From positions 1-36,004 of the forward strand of contig JAABNQ010000035.1 of assembly GCA_009928435.1 (NCBI GenBank): 36,004 nt of DNA, in the 5' to 3' direction. Under the pieces are notes generated by a model. It was given only the letters and a program-made list of their open reading frames with translations. It was not told where the DNA came from and made no database searches. Within the stretch, counting starts at the first letter, position 1. Every line of letters begins with the position of its first letter. This document shows, in pieces, positions 1 through 7,488 of the stretch. A program made the translations under genes and the position numbers. The stretch is from Bacillus sp. HF117_J1_D. GTDB taxonomy: Bacteria; Bacillota; Bacilli; Bacillales; Bacillaceae_C.

Positions 1-44
1 TATAGGTGCATTTTTTATTTTATCGGAAATTGAGGGCTTTTTGA

Positions 45-395
45 ACACGCTCTTATAGTGTAAATGAATTATTTGAAAAAGTTGATATTCTTTTACCCCC
101 CACATTGCCAACAACCCCCAAAGAAATTGGAGTAGAAGAAGTTTACTTTGATGGGGTACCAGAGGACATATTTAGTTGTATGGGTAGATTTACGTATTTA
201 TTCAATATTGTTGGTGCTCCTGCACTATCAATTCCATGCGGATTAACAAAGGAATATCTTCCCGTAGGTCTTCAAGCAGCTTCGGCCTGGAAAAGAGAAG
301 ACCTATTGATAAAATTTGGCTACGCTTTCGAACAAAGTACATTGATCGAGTTTTATACCATCAGAGATAACTTATGTTCCCATAACATAAGGTAG
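45..395 (+). pseudogene. C-terminal remnant of an amidase-signature family hydrolase
   Basis: The open frame from base 45 reads like the tail of a GatA/AtzF-type amidase. A segment resembling the family's 'vDvLLtPt.P..ap.ig' stretch (read here as VDILLPPTLPTTPKEIG) is followed by a hydrophobic NIVGAPALSIPCGLT segment and then LPVGLQAAS, matching the family's 'lPvGlQlig' near the C terminus. Such enzymes hydrolyse amides with a Ser-cisSer-Lys triad that lies further N-terminal and is not present here. The frame is closed upstream by TGA at 42-44. Bases 2-55 are open in another frame, which could mean a frameshift, but the window edge hides the rest. The only in-frame start near the tail is a TTG at 105 with no ribosome site, so this is not an intact gene. 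It lies 90 bp before an amidohydrolase and may once have shared its pathway. Family call good, status (pseudogene or partial) inferred. Confidence 0.65.
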
Positions 396-484
396 CGGGA
401 ATAGTAATTTTCAAATACTAGCGATTAAGGTACATTGTTTATTTATAACGAAGAAAATCTATCTAGATAACGAGGAGTAGAGGT

Positions 485-2140
485 ATGATGAATTCACCTA
501 TTCAGGCTGATATTGTTCTTTCTAGTAATGCCGTTTTTACTGGGTTGGAAGATAAACCCGTAAAGGCAATGGTAGCAATTAAAGAGAATAAAATTATTGC
601 TGTTGGGTCAGAAAATGAACTTGCTTCAGTTATTGGGGCTAATACGGTAAAACATGATTTCGGTGATGAACTTATTATGCCAGGCTTTAATGATTTTCAC
701 GTACACTTATCACTTGGAAGTTTATATGAGGATTTCGCAGATTTAGGTAGTGCAGGCTCTGAAGAAGAAGCAGTTCAGATTTTAAAAGAGTTTGAGGAAA
801 AAGATAATGTAGGTCAAATTGATAATCATGAATGGATTTTGGGCTTTGGTTGGTACCATGTGTTTTGGGAAAATCCACAATTACCTACACGTCACTCATT
901 AGATCAATATTTTCCGAACCAGCCTGTTTGCTTATTAAATTCGGATATACATGCTGTTTGGTTAAATAGTAAGGGACTTGAAGTTTTAGGGATCGACAGG
1001 GATACGCCAGATCCAGCCTATGGAAAAATTGTAAGAGATAAAAATGGAGAACCGACTGGAATACTAGATGAAACAGCGGTCGGTTTAGCTAAAAACGCTT
1101 TCTATATACCATTGGAACAAAGATCCAGGGTTATTAAGAATGTCTTGGATAAAGCTGCTAAATATGGTGTAACCACTGTTAATGACATATTATATCTTCC
1201 TGATTATGATATTGGCTATTTGGATACCTACGAAGAATTTGAAAGTGACGGAAAATTATCGGTTCGAATAAATTTAGTCACCGCTTTAAATGGGGAGTTA
1301 GAATATCCTAAAAAATTACGTCAAAAGTTTAAGGACGGTAAAATAAAGTTTTCTGGATTAAAACAATTTGTAGATGGTATTCCAGCTACATATACTGCGT
1401 ATTTTATAGATCCATATTATGATGATCCATCTACAAATGGTGATACTTTGATACCATCTGAGATTCTTAAAAAGTGGGTTAAAGAGGCCGATAAAGAAGG
1501 ATTTAGAGTAAGGCTTCATGCCTGTGGAGATGGAGCGATCCGATTAGCGCTAGATTGTTACGAAGCGGCAAGGGAAGAAAATGGGAGTAGAGATTCCAGA
1601 CATACTATTGAACATGTTGAAACAGTTCCTTCAGAAGACCTAGAAAGATTTGCTGAATTGGGAGTAATTGCATCCATGCAGCCCGATCACATTGCATTGT
1701 TTGAAAAATTTGAAGAAAATACTTATCCGGCTAGATTGGGACCAGAACGGGAACCGTACTTTCCAATTAAAACTTTGATGGATAACAATGCACCTTTAGC
1801 TTTTGGAAGTGATTTCCCGGTTGTTAGCCTCAATCCTATGTACGGAGTGTATCGGGCAATTACAAGGGTGCATAATGATGGAGAACCTAATGGTGGATGG
1901 TTTCCGGAAGAAAAAATAACGTTAGCTGAAACTCTACGCGCCTATACTTTAGGCAGCTCGTATGCCTCTTTTCAAGAGGGGGAAACAGGAACTTTAGAAG
2001 TTGGAAAACTAGCGGACGTTGTTGTTTTAAATAAAAATCTATTTAATATAGAGCCCAAGGAAGTTTTAAATACTGAGGTAAGCATGACAATGGTGGACGG
2101 AGAGATTGTATATAAAAAAGCTTTCTCCGAGAAAATTTAA
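485..2140 (+). CDS. Amidohydrolase superfamily protein, YtcJ-like (Amidohydro_3)
   Basis: A 551-residue cytosolic metal-dependent hydrolase. The N-terminal composite domain leads into PGFNDFHVHL, giving the HxH metal pair His72/His74. His345 in RLHACGDG and His373/His377 in HTIEHVE supply further ligands, and Asp443 in FGSDFPV is the catalytic acid. The C-terminal LADVVVLNKN closes the beta-sandwich. Length and motif order fit YtcJ-type amidohydrolases, which are related to N-substituted formamide deformylase and usually act on exocyclic amide or formamide-like bonds; the true substrate cannot be read from sequence. Two adjacent ATGs (485 and 488) follow a GAGGAG ribosome site at about 471, and the first is used here. 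The neighbours are an amidase remnant upstream and an NCS1 nucleobase/allantoin-type permease downstream, which suggests uptake and hydrolysis of a small nitrogen compound. That link is inference. Confidence 0.85.
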   Translation: MMNSPIQADIVLSSNAVFTGLEDKPVKAMVAIKENKIIAVGSENELASVIGANTVKHDFGDELIMPGFNDFHVHLSLGSLYEDFADLGSAGSEEEAVQILKEFEEKDNVGQIDNHEWILGFGWYHVFWENPQLPTRHSLDQYFPNQPVCLLNSDIHAVWLNSKGLEVLGIDRDTPDPAYGKIVRDKNGEPTGILDETAVGLAKNAFYIPLEQRSRVIKNVLDKAAKYGVTTVNDILYLPDYDIGYLDTYEEFESDGKLSVRINLVTALNGELEYPKKLRQKFKDGKIKFSGLKQFVDGIPATYTAYFIDPYYDDPSTNGDTLIPSEILKKWVKEADKEGFRVRLHACGDGAIRLALDCYEAAREENGSRDSRHTIEHVETVPSEDLERFAELGVIASMQPDHIALFEKFEENTYPARLGPEREPYFPIKTLMDNNAPLAFGSDFPVVSLNPMYGVYRAITRVHNDGEPNGGWFPEEKITLAETLRAYTLGSSYASFQEGETGTLEVGKLADVVVLNKNLFNIEPKEVLNTEVSMTMVDGEIVYKKAFSEKI

Positions 2141-2240
2141 TAAAGGTCTTGCCTAGAACCTACGCTATATAACTTAGCAACAAGAAGCTCCTTATTAATA
2201 AACCTAAAAATAGAAGGCTTTCACTTTGGTAAAAAGGAAG

Positions 2241-2257
2241 ATTGCAAGCGCTTTATA
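2241..2257. promoter_or_regulatory. Possible CcpA catabolite-responsive (cre) site
   Basis: TGCAAGCGCTTTAT at 2243-2256 contains the palindromic core AAGCGCTT and resembles the cre consensus TGNAANCGNWNNCA with mismatches at the right end. It lies about 95 bp before the permease start and overlaps a TATACT (2254-2259) that could be a -10 box. If real it would put the permease under carbon catabolite control. Short motif, so moderate to low confidence. Confidence 0.3.
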
Positions 2258-2350
2258 CTAAGTTGGTTTATTTTTATTTTCTGATTGATTAAGAGTTATT
2301 AAATAATATGCACAGTTTAAAAAATGGGCATAAATGAAGGAGGAAAACAA

Positions 2351-3727
2351 ATGAGTACTAAAAAGGGGATAAAAGCCGAAAGACGTTTTATAGAATTCAT
2401 ACCAGAGGATGAAAGGCATGGAAGTGCACGTGGCCTCTTTCCAATGTGGTTTGCTGTCAATTTATTGCTTTTAACGGTTGTAACAGGCGGCCTGGGTGTG
2501 CATGCAGGATTGAATCTATTTTGGAGTGCAGTAGCTATTATTGCGGGGCATTTAATAGGCGGAATTTATATGGCTACACACTCGGTTCAAGGTCCCGAAT
2601 TAGGTATTCCGCAAATGATCCAAAGTCGAGCGCAATTTGGCGTAATGGGAGCAATTTTACCTTTAATACTGGTTTTGATTATGTATGTAGGATACGGTGC
2701 AAGTAATGCAGTTCTTGCTGCACAAGCGCTAAGTAGTGAAGCTCCTATTTCTATGGAAATGGGGATTATAATTTTGAGCGTTGTCTCCTTTTTAGTTGCA
2801 TTTTATGGCCATGACTTAATTCATAAGGTGCAACGTCTATTAACTGTTATCTTGGGTATAATCTTTGTTTTTGTTAGCATAGCAGTATTTAAAATTGACT
2901 TCCCAACAGGTAGCTGGTCAGTTAACGGTTTTCAACTATCTCCTTTTTTACTTATGATAGGTGTTTGCGCAACATGGCAATTAACCTATGCGCCATATAT
3001 AGCTGATTATTCAAGATATTTACCAAAGGGTACAGATCCATGGAAGACGTTTTTTTATACCTATACTGGTTCGGTATTAAGTTCCATTTGGATGATGATG
3101 CTGGGAGCAATCCTGACAATGACATTGCCAGGGTTTTTAGATAATGCGAGTCTTCATCTAGCCAATTTAGTTGGGGCTAAGTGGGCGTTAATTGTTTTTG
3201 CTGCTATAATTTTAGGTTCTATGGGGGCTAATGTTCTAAATCTTTATGGTGCTTTTATGTCTATTACTACAGTTTTAGAGGCTTTTACAAAAATAAAATC
3301 TACTATTCAGGCTAGGTTTATTTTGATACTCGTTTGTTCAATAATTACGACAACTATTGGTGTTTTCGGACATGGCAATTTTTTGGATAATTTTTTAAAT
3401 TTAATCCTGTTATTATCATATCTCCTGTTTCCATGGACAACAATCAACCTTGTTGACTTTTACTTACTACGTCGCGGGAAATATAATATTCAGGCATTGT
3501 TTGATCCAAACGGGCAATATGGAAAATACAACTGGAAGGCTCTTACCACCTACCTTATCACTGTAATATGCGAAGTTCCATTTATGGATACAACGTTTTT
3601 TCAAGGCTTTATTGCAAGAGAATATGGCATTGATTTAGCTTGGGTAGTTGCTTTAACACTGCCAGGATTTATCTACTATTATTTAATGAAGGAACAGGTT
3701 AAGATAGAGCTCGAAAAAGCATCTTAA
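2351..3727 (+). CDS. NCS1-family permease (cytosine/purine/allantoin type)
   Basis: A 458-residue integral membrane protein of the nucleobase:cation symporter-1 family (PF02133). It has about twelve hydrophobic segments, an N-terminal hydrophilic region with IPEDERHGSARGLFPMW, which resembles the family entry segment before TM1, and GPELGIPQMIQSRAQFG, which resembles the substrate-binding loop region. Members import cytosine, purines, allantoin, hydantoins or thiamine precursors with Na+ or H+. The subgroup here is close to CodB/PurP-like carriers, but the substrate is not determinable. The reading frame is open from 2324, but the start at 2351 is chosen because AAGGAGG at 2338-2344 sits at the correct distance. 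Placement 210 bp after the amidohydrolase suggests it imports that enzyme's substrate. A cre-like site lies upstream and I see no clear terminator just after it. Confidence 0.85.
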   Translation: MSTKKGIKAERRFIEFIPEDERHGSARGLFPMWFAVNLLLLTVVTGGLGVHAGLNLFWSAVAIIAGHLIGGIYMATHSVQGPELGIPQMIQSRAQFGVMGAILPLILVLIMYVGYGASNAVLAAQALSSEAPISMEMGIIILSVVSFLVAFYGHDLIHKVQRLLTVILGIIFVFVSIAVFKIDFPTGSWSVNGFQLSPFLLMIGVCATWQLTYAPYIADYSRYLPKGTDPWKTFFYTYTGSVLSSIWMMMLGAILTMTLPGFLDNASLHLANLVGAKWALIVFAAIILGSMGANVLNLYGAFMSITTVLEAFTKIKSTIQARFILILVCSIITTTIGVFGHGNFLDNFLNLILLLSYLLFPWTTINLVDFYLLRRGKYNIQALFDPNGQYGKYNWKALTTYLITVICEVPFMDTTFFQGFIAREYGIDLAWVVALTLPGFIYYYLMKEQVKIELEKAS

Positions 3728-4287
3728 ACATTTTAATTATATTTAAAGTTTGAATATTATGAAATTTCAAGGAGAGAAAGAACAAACAGGAAACATCATT
3801 CAGTAAATACAGAAAGACCCATTGCCGTATGGAAAAACCACTGCTGTGGATGTACTGCTACGTTCGGCCATCAAAATAACAAACGAATAAATCTTACTTT
3901 AAAAAGGACTGTACGGAAAATCAGTTTTCACTGGCTCTCTGGACAGTCTTTTATTATTTGATGGCTCAGTTATACTTTGTTGTTCTTATTTTCCTGTTCG
4001 ATGATTGTAGCAGAGGCGGGAATCCTACGGGAAAAGGAGGCTTGCCGGCCGCCCACCTGGAGCCGAAATCGACACTAAGAGCTTAATGGATTGGAAATAT
4101 TTCCATTATATGTCCAGCGTCAAAAGAAGGAAAGGTTAATCGCTTCTGAAGACAAAACCCTTGTTTTGTCAACGCTCATTGCGTTAGGCAGGCACCATGC
4201 GTTTGTCTTAATCACGGAACGTAATGTTTATATCAAAATACGTAGTATCCTATGTGATTTTAGTGTAAAATAATAATCAGATTTACA
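3728..4287. other. Gene-free stretch with coding remnants and a hairpin
   Basis: No intact gene is visible. A stop-free frame runs from about 3776 to TGA at 3959-3961 with protein-like composition (for example RPIAVWKNHCCGC), but it has no start codon. A good ribosome site (AAGGAGAG near 3768) stands in front of it, so it may be the tail of a lost gene. An imperfect inverted repeat, GGACTGT at 3906-3912 with ACAGTC at 3943-3948 followed by T-rich sequence, could terminate the permease transcript. A 60-codon TTG-initiated frame at 4091-4273 has no ribosome site and no recognisable family, and I do not call it. Confidence 0.5.
4016..4076. repeat. Degenerate copy of a Bacillaceae intergenic repeat
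   Basis: This GC-rich patch contains GCGGGAATCCTACGGGAAAA, then GGAGGCTTGCCGGCCGCCC. It resembles the dispersed palindromic intergenic repeats of Bacillus and Geobacillus chromosomes, which carry 'TCCTGCGGGA...GAGGAGGCT...CCGCCCGCGGAAAGCGA'. The right half here has decayed. Its GC content is much higher than the surrounding AT-rich sequence. Identification is from memory of the repeat type and was not searched. Confidence 0.4.
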
Positions 4288-4331
4288 AAATCCGAACATT
4301 AATAACTAAATTTGTTTAAATGTTCACTAAA
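4288..4331 (+). promoter_or_regulatory. Paired PurR operators (PurBoxes) before the purine permease
   Basis: PurBox 1 at 4288-4300 reads AAATCCGAACATT and matches AWWWCCGAACWWT fully. Its inverted partner at 4319-4331 keeps GTTC with the flanking AAT (AATGTTCACTAAA) but departs from the CGG core. The two are separated by about 18 bp in the inverted arrangement used by PurR. A TATAAT at 4380-4385 with a weak -35 lies about 50 bp downstream. This implies repression by PurR, relieved when PRPP is high, as for known purine transport genes. No guanine/adenine riboswitch consensus was found in the leader. Confidence 0.65.
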
Positions 4332-4408
4332 CAGCTAAAAAATGCTGATTTAAGTCACTTATTATCTTTTTTGCCATGCTATAATAAATTGCTTTTTGTT
4401 ATTGATGT

Positions 4409-4490
4409 CTTCAACCTTGAAAAATGGTGGGGATTTGTCCATATAATGCAAGTTTACTATCCACATGCAGTTGAATAAAAAGGTTGGAAG
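4409..4490 (+). promoter_or_regulatory. pbuO: Long-range hairpin in the pbuO leader
   Basis: CTTCAACCTT at 4409-4418 can pair with AAGGTTGGAAG at 4480-4490 (one bulged G), enclosing about 61 bases that include GTGG and CCAC segments able to form an inner stem. It sits between the TATAAT box and the ribosome site. No T-run follows, so it is not a terminator. It may be an mRNA-stabilising or regulatory structure, but no known riboswitch class was recognised. Confidence 0.3.
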
Positions 4491-4529
4491 AATGATAGTA
4501 AAGCTTCTCAAATCTAGGAGGTGTAATGA

Positions 4530-5815
4530 ATGGATCTTTTTAATCTTAAAGAAAATAATACGAACGCTCGGACAGAATTGGTAGCCGGTGTAACCACGTT
4601 TTTCACAATGGCTTATATCATTGTGGTGAATCCGGCAATTCTTTCTGCAGCAGGGGTTCCATTTGATCAGGTGTTTATGGCTACAATCATATCGTCTATC
4701 ATCGGGACTTTAATTATGGCGTTTTTCGCCAATTATCCAATAGCAATTGCACCTGGTATGGGCTTAAATGCTTATTTTGCCAGTGTTGCTGCATCCCAGG
4801 GGTTATCCTATCAAGTGATCTTGGGGGCGGTGTTTTTTGCAGGTGCTATATTTGCACTACTGAGCCTGACAAAATTAAGGGAAACATTAATTAGTGCCAT
4901 TCCAGAAGCTTTAAAATACGCGATTACTGCCGGCATCGGCTTATTTATCGCCTTTTTGGGATTTACAATGTCTGGACTTGTTGTTTCTAACGAGGGAAGT
5001 ATCATTGGATTGGGTGATATACGCGAACCGATGACGGCATTAACTATCGTGGGTCTTTTTATTACACTAATATTAATGGCTAGGAATATAAAAGGTGCTT
5101 TGTTTATAGGAATGGCTGCAACGGGTGTAATTGCATACTTTACAGGGCAGCTGGAGTTTACTGGCTGGGTTTCTGCACCACCTGCTCCAGTTTTTTTGAC
5201 ATGGATATTGGTGGAGTAATAAATCAGGGTATTTATTCTGTTCTGTTTGCTTTCTTATTGGTAAACATTTTCGAAACTACCGGGACTATCATAGGGGTTG
5301 CTGAACAGGGCGGCTTTATGAAAAATGGACATTTGCCAAGAGCAAAACCGGCATTATTTGCTGATGCAACTGCAACGATGGTCGGGTCTTTGTTAGGAAC
5401 GAGCCCATCAAGTCCTTATATTGAATCCTCGGCTGGGGTAGCCGCCGGAGGAAAAACAGGATTGACCTCCTTTTTTGTTGCAGCCCTATTTGCAGTATCT
5501 ATATTTTTTACTCCTATCATAGGGGCAATTTCGAATGTGGCTGCAATTACAGCGCCGGTTCTTATTATTGTTGGCTGTTTTATGATGGAGGGGCTGGCAC
5601 ATATTAATTGGAAAAAGTTTGATGAGGCTTTTCCCGCTTTTGCAGTAATAATGTCAATGCCTTTGACATCTAGCATCGCTACTGGTATTGCTGTTGGATT
5701 TATAACCTATCCATTATTAAAATTGGCTATAGGAAAAGGGAAGGGAGTCCATTGGATTATATATGTATTTGCTATTATTTTTGTTCTGCAAATGTTATAT
5801 TTTCCGGCAAATTAA
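4530..5815 (+). pseudogene. pbuO: Hypoxanthine/guanine permease, PbuO type, split by a -1 frameshift
   Basis: Two overlapping frames together encode one NCS2/AzgA-family purine transporter. The first (4530-5219) holds the N half with FFTMAYIIVVNPAIL and APGMGLNAYFA. The second (5201-5815) continues with MDIGGVINQGIYSVLFAF, the TTGTIIGVAEQ segment and GTSPSSPYIESSAGVAAGG, all conserved in the family. The break is at the seven-T run 5191-5197: one more T would restore a single frame of about 428 residues, the usual family length (~430). The start is firm (AGGAGGTG at 4516-4523). The protein would have about 12-14 membrane segments and import hypoxanthine and guanine. Paired PurBoxes lie upstream and a strong terminator downstream. 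The frameshift may be a sequencing error, a real mutation, or corrected by polymerase slippage on the homopolymer. Confidence 0.85.
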
Positions 5816-5865
5816 TAAAAACAATAGGCTGCCAGAAGAATACTTCCTCAAAAGCCTATAAAAAA

Positions 5866-5916
5866 GAGAAGAGCCAGCTGTGAGGTTGTTAATCACAGCT
5901 GGCTCTTGTTTTTTCT
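5866..5916 (+). terminator. Strong bidirectional rho-independent terminator
   Basis: A 14-bp perfect stem, AGAGCCAGCTGTGA (5870-5883) with TCACAGCTGGCTCT (5893-5906), is followed by TTGTTTTTT. The A-run before it gives a T-run on the minus strand, so it can serve both pbuO and the minus-strand transcript carrying the Rieske gene. Confidence 0.9.
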
Positions 5917-5992
5917 CCGGAATTAGCGATTTGAGTCAAGAGAGTGAGGTGGAAAAGCGACTGCCCCTGCTGTATTCTGCCAAAAGCGGTGA

Positions 5993-6142
5993 TCAAGGTC
6001 GATAAGTGTCCGTATTCCGCGGTTGCCTGGAAAACCGGTTATTAATAGGGTTTGGCACCCACCACATATGGTTTCCAGTAATTTCGGTGACCGATTGGGG
6101 GATGCTATCCCGGAAACTGTCATAATTGGCCAACCACTTCAT
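5993..6142 (-). CDS. Possible small protein downstream of the Rieske oxygenase
   Basis: A 49-codon frame begins with ATG at 6142, preceded by AAAGGA five bases away, and starts 26 bp past the Rieske stop codon on the same strand. Its sequence is rich in aromatic and polar residues (MKWLANYDSFRDSIPQ, then a GNHMWWVPNP motif) and looks coding rather than random. From about 6123 downward a second minus-strand frame is also protein-like (GIRTLIDLDHRFWQNTAG, ending near 5923). One product may therefore be broken by a frameshift near 6045-6060. I recognise no family. It could be a small partner of the oxygenase, a decayed gene, or chance. Confidence 0.4.
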   Translation of the reverse strand: MKWLANYDSFRDSIPQSVTEITGNHMWWVPNPINNRFSRQPRNTDTYRP

Positions 6143-6168
6143 GGCATCCTTTTTCAATTCATAAAAAA

Positions 6169-7170
6169 TTATTCTGTTCCCAGTTTCACACCAAGCTTTT
6201 TCAAATACTGCCGATAGGCGATGCTCATGCGGTCGCATACTAGCGACAATTCGACTTGTAAATCAAGTGGCAGCTCTTCCGGTTTTTGGTTTTCGATGAT
6301 TGGCTTGTCCTCTTCAAAGATTTCGTCTTGGAAGGAAACAATCTGTTCATCCGTCAATCCCGTATCATAATTAAATGATTCGATAGCGTATGCGACGGAT
6401 GTCTCCTCATCGACGGGCCTGATGGTAAATGTAATGGACATAATTGAGTCATCTTCAGGATCTCTTTTGGAGAATTTCACCGTACAAGGGCGAAGGATTT
6501 CATACGTATAATACATAACCTTCGCTTTGCCGGTCCCATCCGCGTCAGGCTGGTAGACAGGGATTTCATCTGAATAGATCCGTCCATCTTTTTCGTGGAC
6601 TTTATAGTCCTTGATTTCGCGGTGTTCTTCAGATCCCAGGGAACCTTCGTGGACAACGGCAAGATGGCCGACATCAAGGAAGTTTTCCGCAACGCGCGGC
6701 GGCTTCGCTTTTGCTTCTTGTGGTCCCCAAATGACATGATGGAAAGAGTCGTCTTCCGATTCGGCATGGCGGAACATCTCCGGCTCGTTTCCTGCAAAAT
6801 TGACCCAGATCAGCCCATATTTTTCTATAGAGCTGTATTTGAAGGCCTTTGCCTGTGTTGGAATTTTCCGACCTTCCGGCAATTGGGGGATGTGGACGCA
6901 TGCGCCGGTGTCATCGTATTCCCAGCCGTGGTAAGGGCAGACAATGCAATCATTTTTCACTTCGCCCAAAGATAAGGCCGCACCGCGGTGGCAGCACAGA
7001 TCCTTGAAAGCATGCACGCCTTTGCTGTTTCTAAAAATAACCAACCTTTCACCCATCAATTTAATTTGGATGGGCTGTTCTTTCACATCAACGGAACGGC
7101 AAGCAACAAGCCAGTCCTCCAAAAGAACTTGATCATCCAGTAAGTTGCTTCGATTTAAAGTAGTTGCCAT
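6169..7170 (-). CDS. Rieske non-haem iron oxygenase, alpha-subunit-like
   Basis: A 333-residue cytosolic oxygenase. The Rieske [2Fe-2S] site is Cys59-x-His61 with Cys78-x2-His81 in CPYHGW. The mononuclear iron site has His169 and His174 in NFLDVGHLAVVH, with bridging Asp166 between the two centres and Asp288 in EEDKPIIENQ as the likely third ligand, by analogy to dicamba monooxygenase and vanillate O-demethylase types. Both centres are intact, so it should insert oxygen (hydroxylation or O/N-demethylation) using electrons from a separate reductase. No reductase or ferredoxin gene is in the window. The start is firm (GGAGGGG, 6 bp upstream). It shares the minus strand with a possible small ORF downstream and has a long inverted-repeat element in its upstream region. 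Substrate unknown. Confidence 0.88.
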   Translation of the reverse strand: MATTLNRSNLLDDQVLLEDWLVACRSVDVKEQPIQIKLMGERLVIFRNSKGVHAFKDLCCHRGAALSLGEVKNDCIVCPYHGWEYDDTGACVHIPQLPEGRKIPTQAKAFKYSSIEKYGLIWVNFAGNEPEMFRHAESEDDSFHHVIWGPQEAKAKPPRVAENFLDVGHLAVVHEGSLGSEEHREIKDYKVHEKDGRIYSDEIPVYQPDADGTGKAKVMYYTYEILRPCTVKFSKRDPEDDSIMSITFTIRPVDEETSVAYAIESFNYDTGLTDEQIVSFQDEIFEEDKPIIENQKPEELPLDLQVELSLVCDRMSIAYRQYLKKLGVKLGTE

Positions 7171-7227
7171 TTAATCCCCTCCACTTTGATTGCTCTATTA
7201 TGTAATAATCACTTTCTGTTTCAAATG

Positions 7228-7335
7228 AACTTAACATGAACATCATTCCGCGGTCATTGGGCCGCGTAGCCAATGTCCGGTTTCGATGAACCAGCCCTTG
7301 TTCGGGCATTAGATACCGGGCCTGAATGTTAAGTT
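7228..7335. repeat. ~108-bp inverted-repeat element with internal hairpins
   Basis: AACTTAACAT at 7228-7237 and its exact reverse complement ATGTTAAGTT at 7326-7335 bound a GC-rich core. Inside are nested stems: CATTGG/CCAATG around 7254-7274, GGTT/AACC, and GCCC/GGGC near 7290-7303. It lies in the 318-bp gap between the Rieske gene and pckA. Read on the minus strand it would be in the Rieske 5' untranslated region, and a protein-like open frame runs through it. It could be a MITE-like dispersed repeat or a structured leader. Confidence 0.5.
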
Positions 7336-7420
7336 TTAAAGCTCATTTAATATTTATTATAACTTTTCCAGTGGTTTGTGGCTCCTGAAATTGTGTTAAA
7401 AGTATTACCAATCTGACATA

Positions 7421-7470
7421 AAAAAACCGCACCTTTTATTGTAGGCACAATAGAAGGTGCAGTTGTTTTT
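7421..7470 (-). terminator. Terminator of pckA
   Basis: GCACCTTTTATTGT (7429-7442) pairs with ACAATAGAAGGTGC (7447-7460), with one G-U pair. The minus-strand transcript ends in a run of U encoded by the A-run at 7421-7426. T-rich sequence on the other side makes it partly bidirectional. Confidence 0.85.
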
Positions 7471-7488
7471 CTTACAACCGAAGTTCTT

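Noticed and set aside
4091-4273. 60-codon plus-strand ORF before pbuO
   Set aside because: TTG start without a ribosome site, no recognisable family, and it lies in a remnant-rich gap next to a degenerate repeat.
4386-4529. Purine riboswitch before pbuO
   Set aside because: The conserved purine aptamer core segments are not present; PurBoxes explain purine control.
6477-6975. Several ORFs over 70 codons on both strands inside the Rieske gene
   Set aside because: They are alternative-frame shadows of the oxygenase, whose motifs establish the true frame.
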